A stretch of 64,000 bases of DNA from the NCBI GenBank assembly GCA_016858145.1, contig JAEHOE010000010.1:1364001-1428000 (forward strand). The letters are read 5' to 3'. The notes under the pieces were generated by a model, which made no database searches, was not told where the DNA came from, and saw only the letters and a list, made by a program, of their open reading frames with translations. This DNA comes from Edaphochlamys debaryana (Eukaryota > Chlorophyta > Chlorophyceae > Chlamydomonadales). Made by a program: the position numbers and the translations under genes. Shown in pieces: positions 22,627 to 33,000 of the stretch (positions within the stretch are counted from its first letter, which is position 1; the number at the start of each line of letters is the position of its first letter).

Positions 22627-24234
22627 TTAGGCGGCCTTCGGGGGGTTGAGCATGCGCCAGCCCTCAATCCAGGCAACCATGCCGTCGGCCAGCTTGCTGA
22701 AGTAGGGGTCGATGTGGCCCAGGCCCTTGCGGACCTTGTCGGCCAGCTCCAGGTAGCAGTCCTCCACGCAGGTGGTGGTCTTGTTGAGCGTCAGGTTCTG
22801 GAAGAAGGGGATGATCTCCTGCGGGGCGCAGACACATGCCGGGACGTCGAGTCAGCAGGAGCTCATGATTCCCCGCGTCAGCGGTCCAGCGCCGTGTCTT
22901 TGAGGGTAAGAGGCACCCCCGTCGCTACAGCCCCTGGCGCCCCCAGACCTTGCCCCACCTCCTGCCAGAAGATGCCCTTGTACTCCTTGCGCAGGTTGAC
23001 GAAGGGGTTGGAGGCCTTGCTGTGCCACACGTAGGGCAGGCCAGTCTTGCAGCCCACGCCGAGGTGGTCGCAGATGACCTTGGTGCACCAGCCCGCCCAC
23101 ATGTCGTCGTAGCGGCCGATGGGCTGGCCCTCGCCCATGAGGCCGAAGTACATGGCCGCGCCAATGATCTCCCTGTGGTTTGAAAGGGCAGCACGCGAGC
23201 TCATGTCACTCCTGCTCGAATCATGTGGTCTGAAGGAACTGGGTCGGATATCAGCGCATGGGCCACCTTGAGCGGCCATCCCGACGATCCCTGCCCGGCC
23301 CTGCAGCCCTCGTGCCATCAACCGCCACGGTGCTCACCTGTCGAAGGCCAGGTTCATGCCGCACATGGGGTACAGCGTCCCCTTGGGGATGGTCATGACC
23401 GCGTCCACGTAGCGGGTGTTGCGCTCCTTGGGCTTCACCATCTGCAAGCCAAGAGGGCAGAGGGGGTAACGGGTGTGTACCCAAGCTCCGCAAGTAAACT
23501 GTAGGGGTCCGGGGCATCACGCGCCCACCCGTCCTGCCCCGTCCACCAACCCTTTCTCGGGGTCCTCTCTCCCCTCTGTACTGAGCTGGCATCCCACAAC
23601 GGCACCCGGCGAATGCCTTGCCTGCGTGGGGGCGTCGTAGTCGGGGATGTTCATCCACAGGCCGTGAGACGTGGCCGTGGTGACACCCTCGCGCAGGCTG
23701 AAGGGGTACCCGCGCACGAAGTCAGCGCCCTCCCGGTAGGGGTCGTAGAGGGTGTTGAAGAAGAAGGGGGTGGAGGGGCTCAGCAGGTTCTTGATGTGCT
23801 GCTCCAGCACGTTGATGGGCTTGCCCGAGGGGTCCTTAGCAACGAAGCAGTCGTCGTCGATGGTGTAGATGTACTTCTTCTTGGACACCATGAACCCGAA
23901 GCACCGGCAAGCGCTGTCCTTGAAGGAGATGGCCCACGCCTTGTCACCAAGGATACGCTCAATGTCGTTGCGGTTGTAGAGCTCGAACGAGAAGCCCTCG
24001 GGGACAGCGATCTTCTTCGTGGGGTCTCCATCCTGGACGATAATGAGGTGGTAGGGCTGGAAGAAAGGACGCCACTCCTCCAGGAAGTCCAGGTTCCTGC
24101 AGCACAGCAGGAGAGCTGGGTAAGCTGCATGTGCAGTGGACCCTTAGCGCTCCCTCGCTGCCCTCCTCCGCTGTCAAGACTAACCTGATCGTGGGGATCA
24201 CAATGTCCAGCTCGCCAGCGAGAGGGGCCGACAT
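22627..24234 (-). CDS. UDP-arabinopyranose mutase / reversibly glycosylated polypeptide, copy 1
   Basis: Five exons in reverse order (24234-24185, 24096-23622, 23441-23338, 23172-22959, 22818-22627) give 344 residues, a normal RGP length. The sequence has the DXD-type site [10 protein letters not shown] and the [12 protein letters not shown] segment with the arginine that is reversibly glycosylated in plant RGPs. It also has [28 protein letters not shown] and a GRYDDMWAG motif. RGP/UAM interconverts UDP-arabinopyranose and UDP-arabinofuranose on the cytosolic face of the Golgi and feeds arabinosylation of hydroxyproline-rich wall proteins, which make up volvocine walls. The intron after 23622 has a GC donor (CAG|GCAAGG). 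The encoded protein matches copy 2 throughout the frames I compared. Confidence 0.93.
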
Positions 24235-24982
24235 CTTTCTCGCGCTGTGGGCAGTTGCGTCCGATCACTTAAGGTGTGGTGCGCAGGGTGCAAGGACCCA
24301 ACCTACACAAGAGCAAGGTGTTGTTTGGACACTGCAGAGTAAAGCAGAGGACGTGGGCTGGCGCGGGTTGTGCGCACCACAGCGCGCATCGGCGTGCACG
24401 GCATTTGGTGTCCATGGGCGCAACAGCCCCCGAGGACACCCAGCAAACCGCGCCAACGCTTCGCCAAAAGGTTGTCACGGCCTCCTATCGATAGGATCAC
24501 GCGGTGGTGTGTCGCGTGCGCCCAGTCCTGGCTCCGCGCATCCCGCCATGTGGACCACATGTCTCACACGACGCAAGGGACTTGGCAGCGGCTGGGCTGC
24601 AGAGCGAGAGTGAAAGAGGGGAGATACTTGAGCAAGGGGCAGCGCAGCAAGGGAACCCGACGGTGCGCAACGTTACACCGCCGCTACACAGCGAACCCCA
24701 GCACGCCGGCGGTCCCCGCCCTCCCCCTTGGCCCTCCCCCCGGGACCCGCTGTCCGCAGACTTGCACTCTACGCCGGCGGGGGAAGGCGAGTTGAGTGAA
24801 ACGAAGGTGAGCACGGAACACATTTGGGTTTCTGTCAGCGGTGGGGAAAGGTAACTTCGTTTGTCGTGAAGCTCGACAGCGTCGAGTCTACCTCACCCCC
24901 CCCCCCAGCGCCCACCTACCGAATCGCCCCTGGCGCCTGCCGCTCGATCCCCCTCTTTCCCTCCCCTCCACACGTGCCGCAG

Positions 24983-25746
24983 GGAGGTCGACGCTGCTGC
25001 CGCCGTCGAGGCCTCCTCTTCTGCCTCCTCCTCCTCCGCCCCCGCCTCCGCCTCCGCGCCCAGGCCCCCCCTCCACCTGGTGGTCCTGGGGCACGTGGAC
25101 GCCGGCAAGTCCTCCCTCATGGGCCGCCTGCTGCACGAGCTGGGCCTGGTGTCGGCCAAGGACGCGCACCGCTTCCAGAGGGACGCGGCGGCGGCGCGCA
25201 ACATGCGGAGGGCAGGGCCGAAAAGGGATACAGATAGCGAGGAGAGCGGAACAGAGCCTAGTTGCGTCCCGTCAATCACCGCCTCTGGGGAGAGGGGAGG
25301 AAGAGGCGAGGAGGAAGGATATTAGCAACCTGACCCTTTCTCACCCTGTGCTACCCGCAGGTCGGAGCCTCCAGCGGGAGTGGGTAGCGCTTCATGATTT
25401 TGCCGCCCGCCCATCGAGCCTCGTTGACCACGGCCTCTGGCGAGGATGCCTCAACTCCTGCTCCCGACTCGGTCCTTCTACCATCCCAGGGAAAAAGGGG
25501 GACAAAGAGGAGGGGGCGGGGTGATGGGGAGGGGTAGGGAGGGGCGTTTGCAGCTGACCACCCCGTTGACCAGCGCATCTGGCCCGCATGCCCCAACCCC
25601 TTGTCCCGACTCGACCCTCCCCGCTGCTCCGCATTACCGCCCCCCCAGGGCTCCTTTGCCTGGGCCTGGGTGCTGGACGAGCGGCCGGAGGAGCGGGAGC
25701 GGGGCGTCACCGTGGACGTAGCCATGACGCGGTTCCACACGCCCAG
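24983..25746 (+). pseudogene. HBS1 fragment (two exons), broken
   Basis: 24983-25202 corresponds to HBS1 exon 6, including the P-loop GHVDAGKS. 25649-25746 corresponds to exon 7 ([20 protein letters not shown]). Both 5' splice sites are lost: GGCAAG|GTGGGG became CGCAACATGCGG, and CCCAG|GTACGG became CCCAGGGGTGT. Exons 1-5 and everything after exon 7 are absent, and no start is present. It is the right end of duplication unit 1, cut at about 25750. It is not expected to make a working GTPase. Confidence 0.88.
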
Positions 25747-25944
25747 GGGTGTTTGTGGGGGGGGGGTCAGCAGGAGGGTGAGGGGCGGTATGGGGACGGG
25801 GCTGCCAGGTTCAGCTGTAGTTGGGGGCGGTCGTGCTGCAAGCGCGGTGTGCCAATGTCCCGGACGCAAGCGCGGGGTGCCAAACTTGGCCCGTCAGGCG
25901 GGCAGCCGTATCAAGACCGAGGAGCGCACGGCACAGGGCCTGTT
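25747..25944. other. Junction between duplication units
   Basis: A short stretch between the end of HBS1 homology and the start of the second spacer. It holds the breakpoint of the tandem duplication. No gene is seen. Confidence 0.4.
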
Positions 25945-26947
25945 TGGGTCCCGGACGTGTCTTCCGGCGTTGACACGTACCGTATACGCTTGCTTGAGGT
26001 TCGGGTTAGTGCCGGGAAGCAGTGACTGGTGGGTCCCATAGCCTGAACGATCGGCACAGCGACTACCACTTACGGAGTTACGGTTGGAGGACAGGCTGTT
26101 GCCGAAACCGCGGGTCAGACCCAGTGGGCCAGGGTTGCTTGGCCCCTCCCCCATGTCTGGAGCGGTTCCTGCTTTGATCCTCGCATTCTCGAGCTAGGGC
26201 TACGCTTCAGGCGTGAGCGTCAGGGCAGGTGGCTCTAGGCCAGACCCGGTTGAGTCCCTGCGGCGGGTCCCCATGACCCCCCGACGGACGACCCCCCACG
26301 GCCTCTCAGCACGTTGTTCTCCTTCCCATGGCGCATGGCATGGCCCCAGCTCTCGGCAGAACAAGCATTCGACCCAGGTCCGACCTTGTCGTTTGCTCCG
26401 GCCACGTCGTCAATGCCGTCGAGCCCCCTGGAACACGCCCCGTTGTCTAATATAACCCCGGAAGAGGGTATCAGGATCCAGCTTGCAGGCAGCAAGCCCC
26501 CTAAGCCTGAGCGCCCGGTGGCGCACGGTGGAAGCCCCAAGTAGAACGTGGTGGAGACGTGGAGTAGCCATTAAGAGGCAGCGCCCTAGACGACCTGGGC
26601 TCGGATTGCCGACCCTTGGGGACACTCCTTCAGGCTCTTGGCTGTGCCGGATGCGCGGTCGCCCCACAGATGGGACGTTCGAGCTGCTTGCCCGGGTTGA
26701 TAGCTTGATACCCCGATACCCACGTGTCGCAGCCCTTCTTGCCTCGCCTGCGAGGGACCACGGCTTTACCTTGCCAGCCCCGCTGTCATCTTGCTGTGGA
26801 CCAGTTGTGGACGATGAAGCGCTAGTCCATGGTCCTGCAGACGACGGGCTGCAGCGAGTCCTGGACCCTTGGGTGGAGTCGGTTGGGGCACTGAGGGTGC
26901 TGGGTTGACAACCCCCCTTCGTCGACGAGATTGGACAGCACAATACC
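25945..26947. repeat. Duplicated spacer, copy 2
   Basis: Diverged partner of 21265-22127 with several insertions. Landmarks are given under copy 1. No gene is seen. Confidence 0.7.
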
Positions 26948-26968
26948 ACCAGTATGAGATCCACTCTC

Positions 26969-26973
26969 TTACA
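26969..26973 (-). terminator. Candidate poly(A) signal, RGP copy 2
   Basis: Reverse-strand TGTAA about 475 bases after the stop at 27446, conserved with copy 1. Confidence 0.55.
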
Positions 26974-27445
26974 CAACCGCGTTGCCGCGGTGCCTGTGGC
27001 CTGGCAGGCCATTCCATCCGCTTCCACCGCTTCCTGACTGTCCGAGCAAAATCCACCCTAGAAGGTGCACGAGCGCCTGGTAGCAGTCATGTCACTCATA
27101 CATGCATCAGTCTCTCGCATCTACGGTCAGTGCCACCCCCCACCGACCCTCTACCTAGCACCAGTCTGCCGCTGCCTAGCCTCAAGTCCTGCCAGGTCCT
27201 GAACCTGGTCCGGCATGCTGCGGACACTGCCCTGGCCCTACACACTGGAGGTCACATCGAAACCTGTCATTGAGTCCGAGTCTACACGCCCCTATCGCCC
27301 CAATGCGCACGCCGCACGTAAGTCCGGTCAAGAACCCGCGCCCAAGCCCACGGCCAGCGGCCATGACAGCTTCCACATCGCTGCTCGACGCACAGCCCTC
27401 TTTTAAGAGGGTGGTCCCGAACACGCTCGTGGTGGGTCCGTCCGC

Positions 27446-29053
27446 TTAGGCGGCCTTCGGGGGGTTGAGCATGCGCCAGCCCTCAATCCAGGCAACCATG
27501 CCGTCGGCCAGCTTGCTGAAGTAGGGGTCGATGTGGCCCAGGCCCTTGCGGACCTTGTCGGCCAGCTCCAGGTAGCAGTCCTCCACGCAGGTGGTGGTCT
27601 TGTTGAGCGTCAGGTTCTGGAAGAAGGGGATGATCTCCTGCGGGGCGCAGACACATGCCGGGACGTCGAGTCAGCAGGAGCTCATGATTCCCCGCGTCAG
27701 CGGTCCAGCGCCGTGTCTTTGAGGGTAAGAGGCACCCCCGTCGCTACAGCCCCTGGCGCCCCCAGACCTTGCCCCACCTCCTGCCAGAAGATGCCCTTGT
27801 ACTCCTTGCGCAGGTTGACGAAGGGGTTGGAGGCCTTGCTGTGCCACACGTAGGGCAGGCCAGTCTTGCAGCCCACGCCGAGGTGGTCGCAGATGACCTT
27901 GGTGCACCAGCCCGCCCACATGTCGTCGTAGCGGCCGATGGGCTGGCCCTCGCCCATGAGGCCGAAGTACATGGCCGCGCCAATGATCTCCCTGTGGTTT
28001 GAAAGGGCAGCACGCGAGCTCATGTCACTCCTGCTCGAATCATGTGGTCTGAAGGAACTGGGTCGGATATCAGCGCATGGGCCACCTTGAGCGGCCATCC
28101 CGACGATCCCTGCCCGGCCCTGCAGCCCTCGTGCCATCAACCGCCACGGTGCTCACCTGTCGAAGGCCAGGTTCATGCCGCACATGGGGTACAGCGTCCC
28201 CTTGGGGATGGTCATGACCGCGTCCACGTAGCGGGTGTTGCGCTCCTTGGGCTTCACCATCTGCAAGCCAAGAGGGCAGAGGGGGTAACGGGTGTGTACC
28301 CAAGCTCCGCAAGTAAACTGTAGGGGTCCGGGGCATCACGCGCCCACCCGTCCTGCCCCGTCCACCAACCCTTTCTCGGGGTCCTCTCTCCCCTCTGTAC
28401 TGAGCTGGCATCCCACAACGGCACCCGGCGAATGCCTTGCCTGCGTGGGGGCGTCGTAGTCGGGGATGTTCATCCACAGGCCGTGAGACGTGGCCGTGGT
28501 GACACCCTCGCGCAGGCTGAAGGGGTACCCGCGCACGAAGTCAGCGCCCTCCCGGTAGGGGTCGTAGAGGGTGTTGAAGAAGAAGGGGGTGGAGGGGCTC
28601 AGCAGGTTCTTGATGTGCTGCTCCAGCACGTTGATGGGCTTGCCCGAGGGGTCCTTAGCAACGAAGCAGTCGTCGTCGATGGTGTAGATGTACTTCTTCT
28701 TGGACACCATGAACCCGAAGCACCGGCAAGCGCTGTCCTTGAAGGAGATGGCCCACGCCTTGTCACCAAGGATACGCTCAATGTCGTTGCGGTTGTAGAG
28801 CTCGAACGAGAAGCCCTCGGGGACAGCGATCTTCTTCGTGGGGTCTCCATCCTGGACGATAATGAGGTGGTAGGGCTGGAAGAAAGGACGCCACTCCTCC
28901 AGGAAGTCCAGGTTCCTGCAGCACAGCAGGAGAGCTGGGTAAGCTGCATGTGCAGTGGACCCTTAGCGCTCCCTCGCTGCCCTCCTCCGCTGTCAAGACT
29001 AACCTGATCGTGGGGATCACAATGTCCAGCTCGCCAGCGAGAGGGGCCGACAT
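27446..29053 (-). CDS. UDP-arabinopyranose mutase / reversibly glycosylated polypeptide, copy 2
   Basis: Exons in reverse order: 29053-29004, 28915-28441, 28260-28157, 27991-27778, 27637-27446. They give 344 residues. Every domain, motif and splice site of copy 1 is present, including the GC donor after 28441. All translations I compared between the copies are the same. It faces away from HBS1 across a roughly 970-base intergenic region. Copy 1 has lost most of that region, so the two copies share the first 520 or so bases upstream but differ further out and may be regulated differently. Confidence 0.93.
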
Positions 29054-30024
29054 CTTTCTCGCGCTGTGGGCAGTTGCGTCCGATCACTTAAGGTGTGGTG
29101 CGCAGGGTGCAAGGACCCAACCTACACAAGAGCAAGGTGTTGTTTGGACACTGCAGAGTAAAGCAGAGGACGTGGGCTGGCGCGGGTTGTGCGCACCACA
29201 GCGCGCATCGGCGTGCACGGCATTTGGTGTCCATGGGCGCAACAGCCCCCGAGGACACCCAGCAAACCGCGCCAACGCTTCGCCAAAAGGTTGTCACGGC
29301 CTCCTATCGATAGGATCACGCGGTGGTGTGTCGCGTGCGCCCAGTCCTGGCTCCGCGCATCCCGCCATGTGGACCACATGTCTCACTCCACGCAAGGGGC
29401 GTGGCAGTGGCTGGGCTGCAGAGCGAGAGCGAAAGAGGGGAGATACTTGAGCAAGGGGCAGCGCAGCAAGGGAACCCGACGGTGCGCAACGGTGCACCGC
29501 CGCTATACCCAGCACGCTGGTCGACATCGCCTCCCCCTTGGCCCCCCGGTACCCGCTGTCCGCAGACTTCAGCCGTCTTGCAGCCGCATCCCCCGCGCAG
29601 CCATGTCGGTTCACAGCCTTTTACCTCCTTACAGCAATCCTGTCTTGCCGCCAAAGGAGGCCTTTAGGTGCCAGGCGTCGTCCCGCATGCCGGCAGCCGT
29701 GCCGAATTGCCAGTACACGCCGTCCGCAGACTTCAGCCGTCTTGCACCCGCATCCCCCGCGCAGCCATGTCGGTTCACAGCCTTTTACCTCCTTACAGCA
29801 ATCCTGTCTTGCCGCCAAAGGAGGCCTTTAGGTGCCAGGCGTCGTCCCGCATGCCGGCAGCCGTGCCGAATTGCCAGTACACGCCGAACCCGCCGAAGGC
29901 ATGCTCGCTGATAGATGTTGCCTACTCTCCTTCTGCCTAGTACAACGTCCTCCTCTGACGTCAGATCGCATTTTTGAGCCCGCATCGTTCCCGACACTCG
30001 CGCATCCGACTTTCCTGAACGGAA
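29054..30024. promoter_or_regulatory. Divergent promoter region RGP copy 2 / HBS1
   Basis: 971 bases between two divergent start codons. The RGP-proximal half is shared with copy 1; the HBS1-proximal half contains a two-copy 164-base tandem repeat. No TATA box or named motif is recognised. Confidence 0.45.
29558..29886. repeat. 164-base tandem repeat, two copies
   Basis: Units 29558-29721 and 29722-29886 are nearly identical. Each begins GTCCGCAGACTTCAGCCGTC and ends near CAGTACACGCCG. The only difference noted is in GCAGCCGCAT against GCACCCGCAT. They lie just upstream of HBS1. Confidence 0.9.
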
Positions 30025-33000
30025 ATGGTCCGCCGCGGCCAAATGTATGACGATGATGACCTAGACGACGGATATGATGACGATTATGATGAATACGATG
30101 AAGCTCCACCCCCGCCCCGGCAAACCAAGGCGAGCGAGCTCGAGGCCCAGCAGCAGCACCTCCTTGTTTCTATTTGTATGAGTGCGGAGCTGGATGAAGC
30201 TGTGTCGCTGTGGCGGTGCGGCTTGAAGGTCTTGGCGTCCTCAGCCCGGAGCCTTGGGGTTGCGCGCCTCGCTCCCCTCCTGTTCAGCCGCTCACACCTG
30301 CGCGCTCACACCTGCAACTCCTCGCCCGCCCCTTGCTCATGCTCCCCTCCCCTACGCTCCTACGCTCCTCCCAGGCCGCCGCCCCTGCAGGCCGCGGCCA
30401 GCAGCCGGCCGGCAGAGGCGGCAAGGCGGCCGCCGCCCCCGCCCCGGCCCCAGCCCGCGCAGCAGGTGCATCCTATCTCGCGCAGTGCATCTGTGATCCG
30501 CCGCCGCCCGCTCCCGGCGGCAAGGCGCAGAGGGGGGGTACGCATGCGCCTCCGTTCACACACTAGACGGACGGGCGGGAGGCTGGCGTGGAGTGCTGGG
30601 CGGGACGGACGGGTCTCACACAGCTGTCCGCCTGCAGGTCCCGTGGCGCTGGGCATAAGCCTCTCTGTTGTAGAGCGCATGCCCCAACAGGCACCGCTAT
30701 CCTTGTGCCGAGCAGCTACCCACCCTCGAGTGTCAGGATCCCAACCAGTCCCTGTTTCCTCTGCCCTGCCGTGCCCTGCCCTGCCCTGCCCTCTGACAGC
30801 CAAGCCTGACCCGGCGGCCAAAGCGCTCCAGAAACCCACCTACCCGGTTGCACCGCACCTGGCGCCAGGGGCAGGGGCAGTGGTGGCCGGGGCTGCGGCC
30901 GCGGGCGGTGCCGCGGCAGGGGGTGGTGGCAGCGGCGCGTCGCCGTTCCAGTTCGACACGCCCTCCCCTGATGACGCCATCAAGGCAGCGCAGGAGCGGC
31001 GGCCGGGTGCGGCCGGGCGGGGAAGGGCGGGGGGAAAGGGGGGTTACGGGCGAGGGCGCGGGGGTCTGGGTCAACGACGCGCGACGAGGCTGGTCTGGGG
31101 TAGCGCAGCACACACCGGGAGGGAGGAAGCAGGAGTAGCAGCGACAGCCGAGCGGGCACATGCGTGCGAAAAGGGCAGGGACCTGGCTGGGCCCGGGGCG
31201 TGTGCGTCCTTCAAGTTCCTCATGAGCCCTCCCTCCACCCTTTCCCCTTTTACAATTCCCTGCGCAGGTGTGGCGCCGCCCGCGCATGCCGCCCCCGCCG
31301 CCCCCTCCATCCCCCAGAACCGGGCCATGCTTAAGCCCAGCCCGCTGTTGCAGCAGCAGCGGCAGCAGGGGCCGCCCGGCTCGGGGCCGGGGCTTGCGGC
31401 GGGCACCCCTGGGGAGGAGGCGGAGGCGATGGGCCGTATGTCCAGCCTGAGTCTGAGCGAGGAGTGTGAGGGGGAGCGGGGAGCCGGAGGGTGGGATGTG
31501 CGGAGGCTGGCAGGAGGGGGAAAGGGGGCGAGAGCGGTCGTACAGAGGTGTGGGCGCTGCCGACTGACGGGTCTGGGGCTGGCCTCAATCCGGCAGGGGA
31601 GGGTGACGGAGTGGGGCGTGGGAGGCGAGACCTCGGCGTGGCGCCTCCGTGCCATCCCTTCGCAGCCGCTGCCTTCGTACCTCCACTCCCACTCCCTTCC
31701 CTCTCCGCCCACACCCTGAGCCTCCCCATGCCCAACTCTGCCCACAGCCACTCCGCATGGCACCCGGAACCACCACCTGCACGGCGCCGGCAGCGCTTCC
31801 TACGAGGCCCCCAACGCCCTGTCCCTGCCCGGGGGCCTGCACGGGCTGCACACGCGGCGGCCCGTGACCGAGTACAGCATGGAGCCGGACCTGGCCAGGT
31901 GGGGGCGGCGGGGGAGGGCGAGTTGGATGCAGTGAAGGAGAGCACGGAGCCAGGGATGGGGGCTTGGGAGGATGGTGGATGGGTGGGATTGTCCTTGTCG
32001 GGGAGCTGGAGACGGGCGCTCCGTACCCCCAAATCCACCTACCGACTTGCCCCGCCCAGCTGCCTTCCCATCCCCCTCTTTCCCTCCCCTCCACCCGTGC
32101 CGCAGGGAGGTCGACGCTGCTGCCGCCGTCGAGGCCTCCTCTTCTGCCTCCTCCGCCGCCGCCCCCGCCTCCGCCTCCGCGCCCAGGCCCTCCCTCCACC
32201 TGGTGGTCCTGGGGCACGTGGACGCCGGCAAGTCCTCCCTCATGGGCCGCCTGCTGCACGAGCTGGGCCTGGTGTCGGCCAAGGACGCGCACCGCTTCCA
32301 GAGGGACGCGGCGGCGGCGGGCAAGGTGGGGAGGGAAAGGGAAGAGGGGCTGTGGAGGGGGAAGGGGAAGGGGAGCGGGGCAGCGGCAGCCAGCGGGCCC
32401 GATGCGCATTGGGGTCAAAGGGGGAGGGGGAGCGGAGCGGAGGCAGAGCAGTGGGAGGGAGGGGTGATGGGCAGGGGAGGGGAGGGGCGTTTGTAGCTGA
32501 TCGCACCATTTTACCACCGCCCCCGGCCCGCATGCGTCAACCCCTTGTCCCGACTCGACCCTCCCTGCTGCTTCGCAATACCGCCTCCCCAGGGCTCCTT
32601 TGCCTGGGCCTGGGTGCTGGACGAGCGGCCGGAGGAGCGGGAGCGGGGCGTCACCGTGGACGTAGCCATGACGCGGTTCAACACGCCCAGGTACGGGGGT
32701 GAGGGCGGGGCCTTCAAGGACGGGGCTTCCGAGCGGGGGAGATGGGGAGGATGCGGTGGGAATGAGGTTGTGTTTGTGTCGGTTTCGGACTCCAGGTGCC
32801 GCGTGGAAAGAGTAGGGAGACCGCTGCGAGCGTGTGTCAAGTCGGATACCTTGCTCGTTTTGTTTGGCTTGTGGTTTGGCTCTCACCTGCCGCCTGCGCT
32901 GCCCTCACGACTGCCCTCCAACCCCAGGTTCGCTGTGACCCTGCTGGACGCCCCGGGGCACCGCGACTTCGTTCCCAACATGATTGCGGGCGCGGCGCAG

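Larger units (their letters stand above)
22128..24762. repeat. Tandem duplication, unit 1 (RGP copy 1)
   Basis: Matches 26948 to about 29572 at an offset of about 4.82 kb. From about 22600 to 24560 I see no difference between copies, introns included. To the left (22130-22590) and right (24565-24762) substitutions and small indels appear. Homology breaks in the middle of CGCAGACTT near 24762 and jumps to sequence matching HBS1 intron 5 (about 31905). Confidence 0.85.
26948..29572. repeat. Tandem duplication, unit 2 (RGP copy 2)
   Basis: Partner of 22128-24762. In this unit homology to the HBS1 upstream region continues unbroken into an intact HBS1 gene, so this unit probably keeps the original arrangement. 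Confidence 0.85.

Noticed and set aside
24983..25746. A second functional HBS1 gene
   Set aside because: Only exons 6 and 7 are present, both donors are destroyed, and there is no start or downstream domain.
30025..31719. Unspliced 564-codon frame at the start of HBS1
   Set aside because: Reading through the introns adds Pro/Arg-rich nonsense. Splicing gives the [10 protein letters not shown] hallmark and correct phases into the GTPase domain.
31585..32886. Reverse-strand open frame of 433 codons
   Set aside because: It is antisense to HBS1 exons 5-7 and their introns; low-complexity Pro/Arg/Gly translation with no family resemblance.
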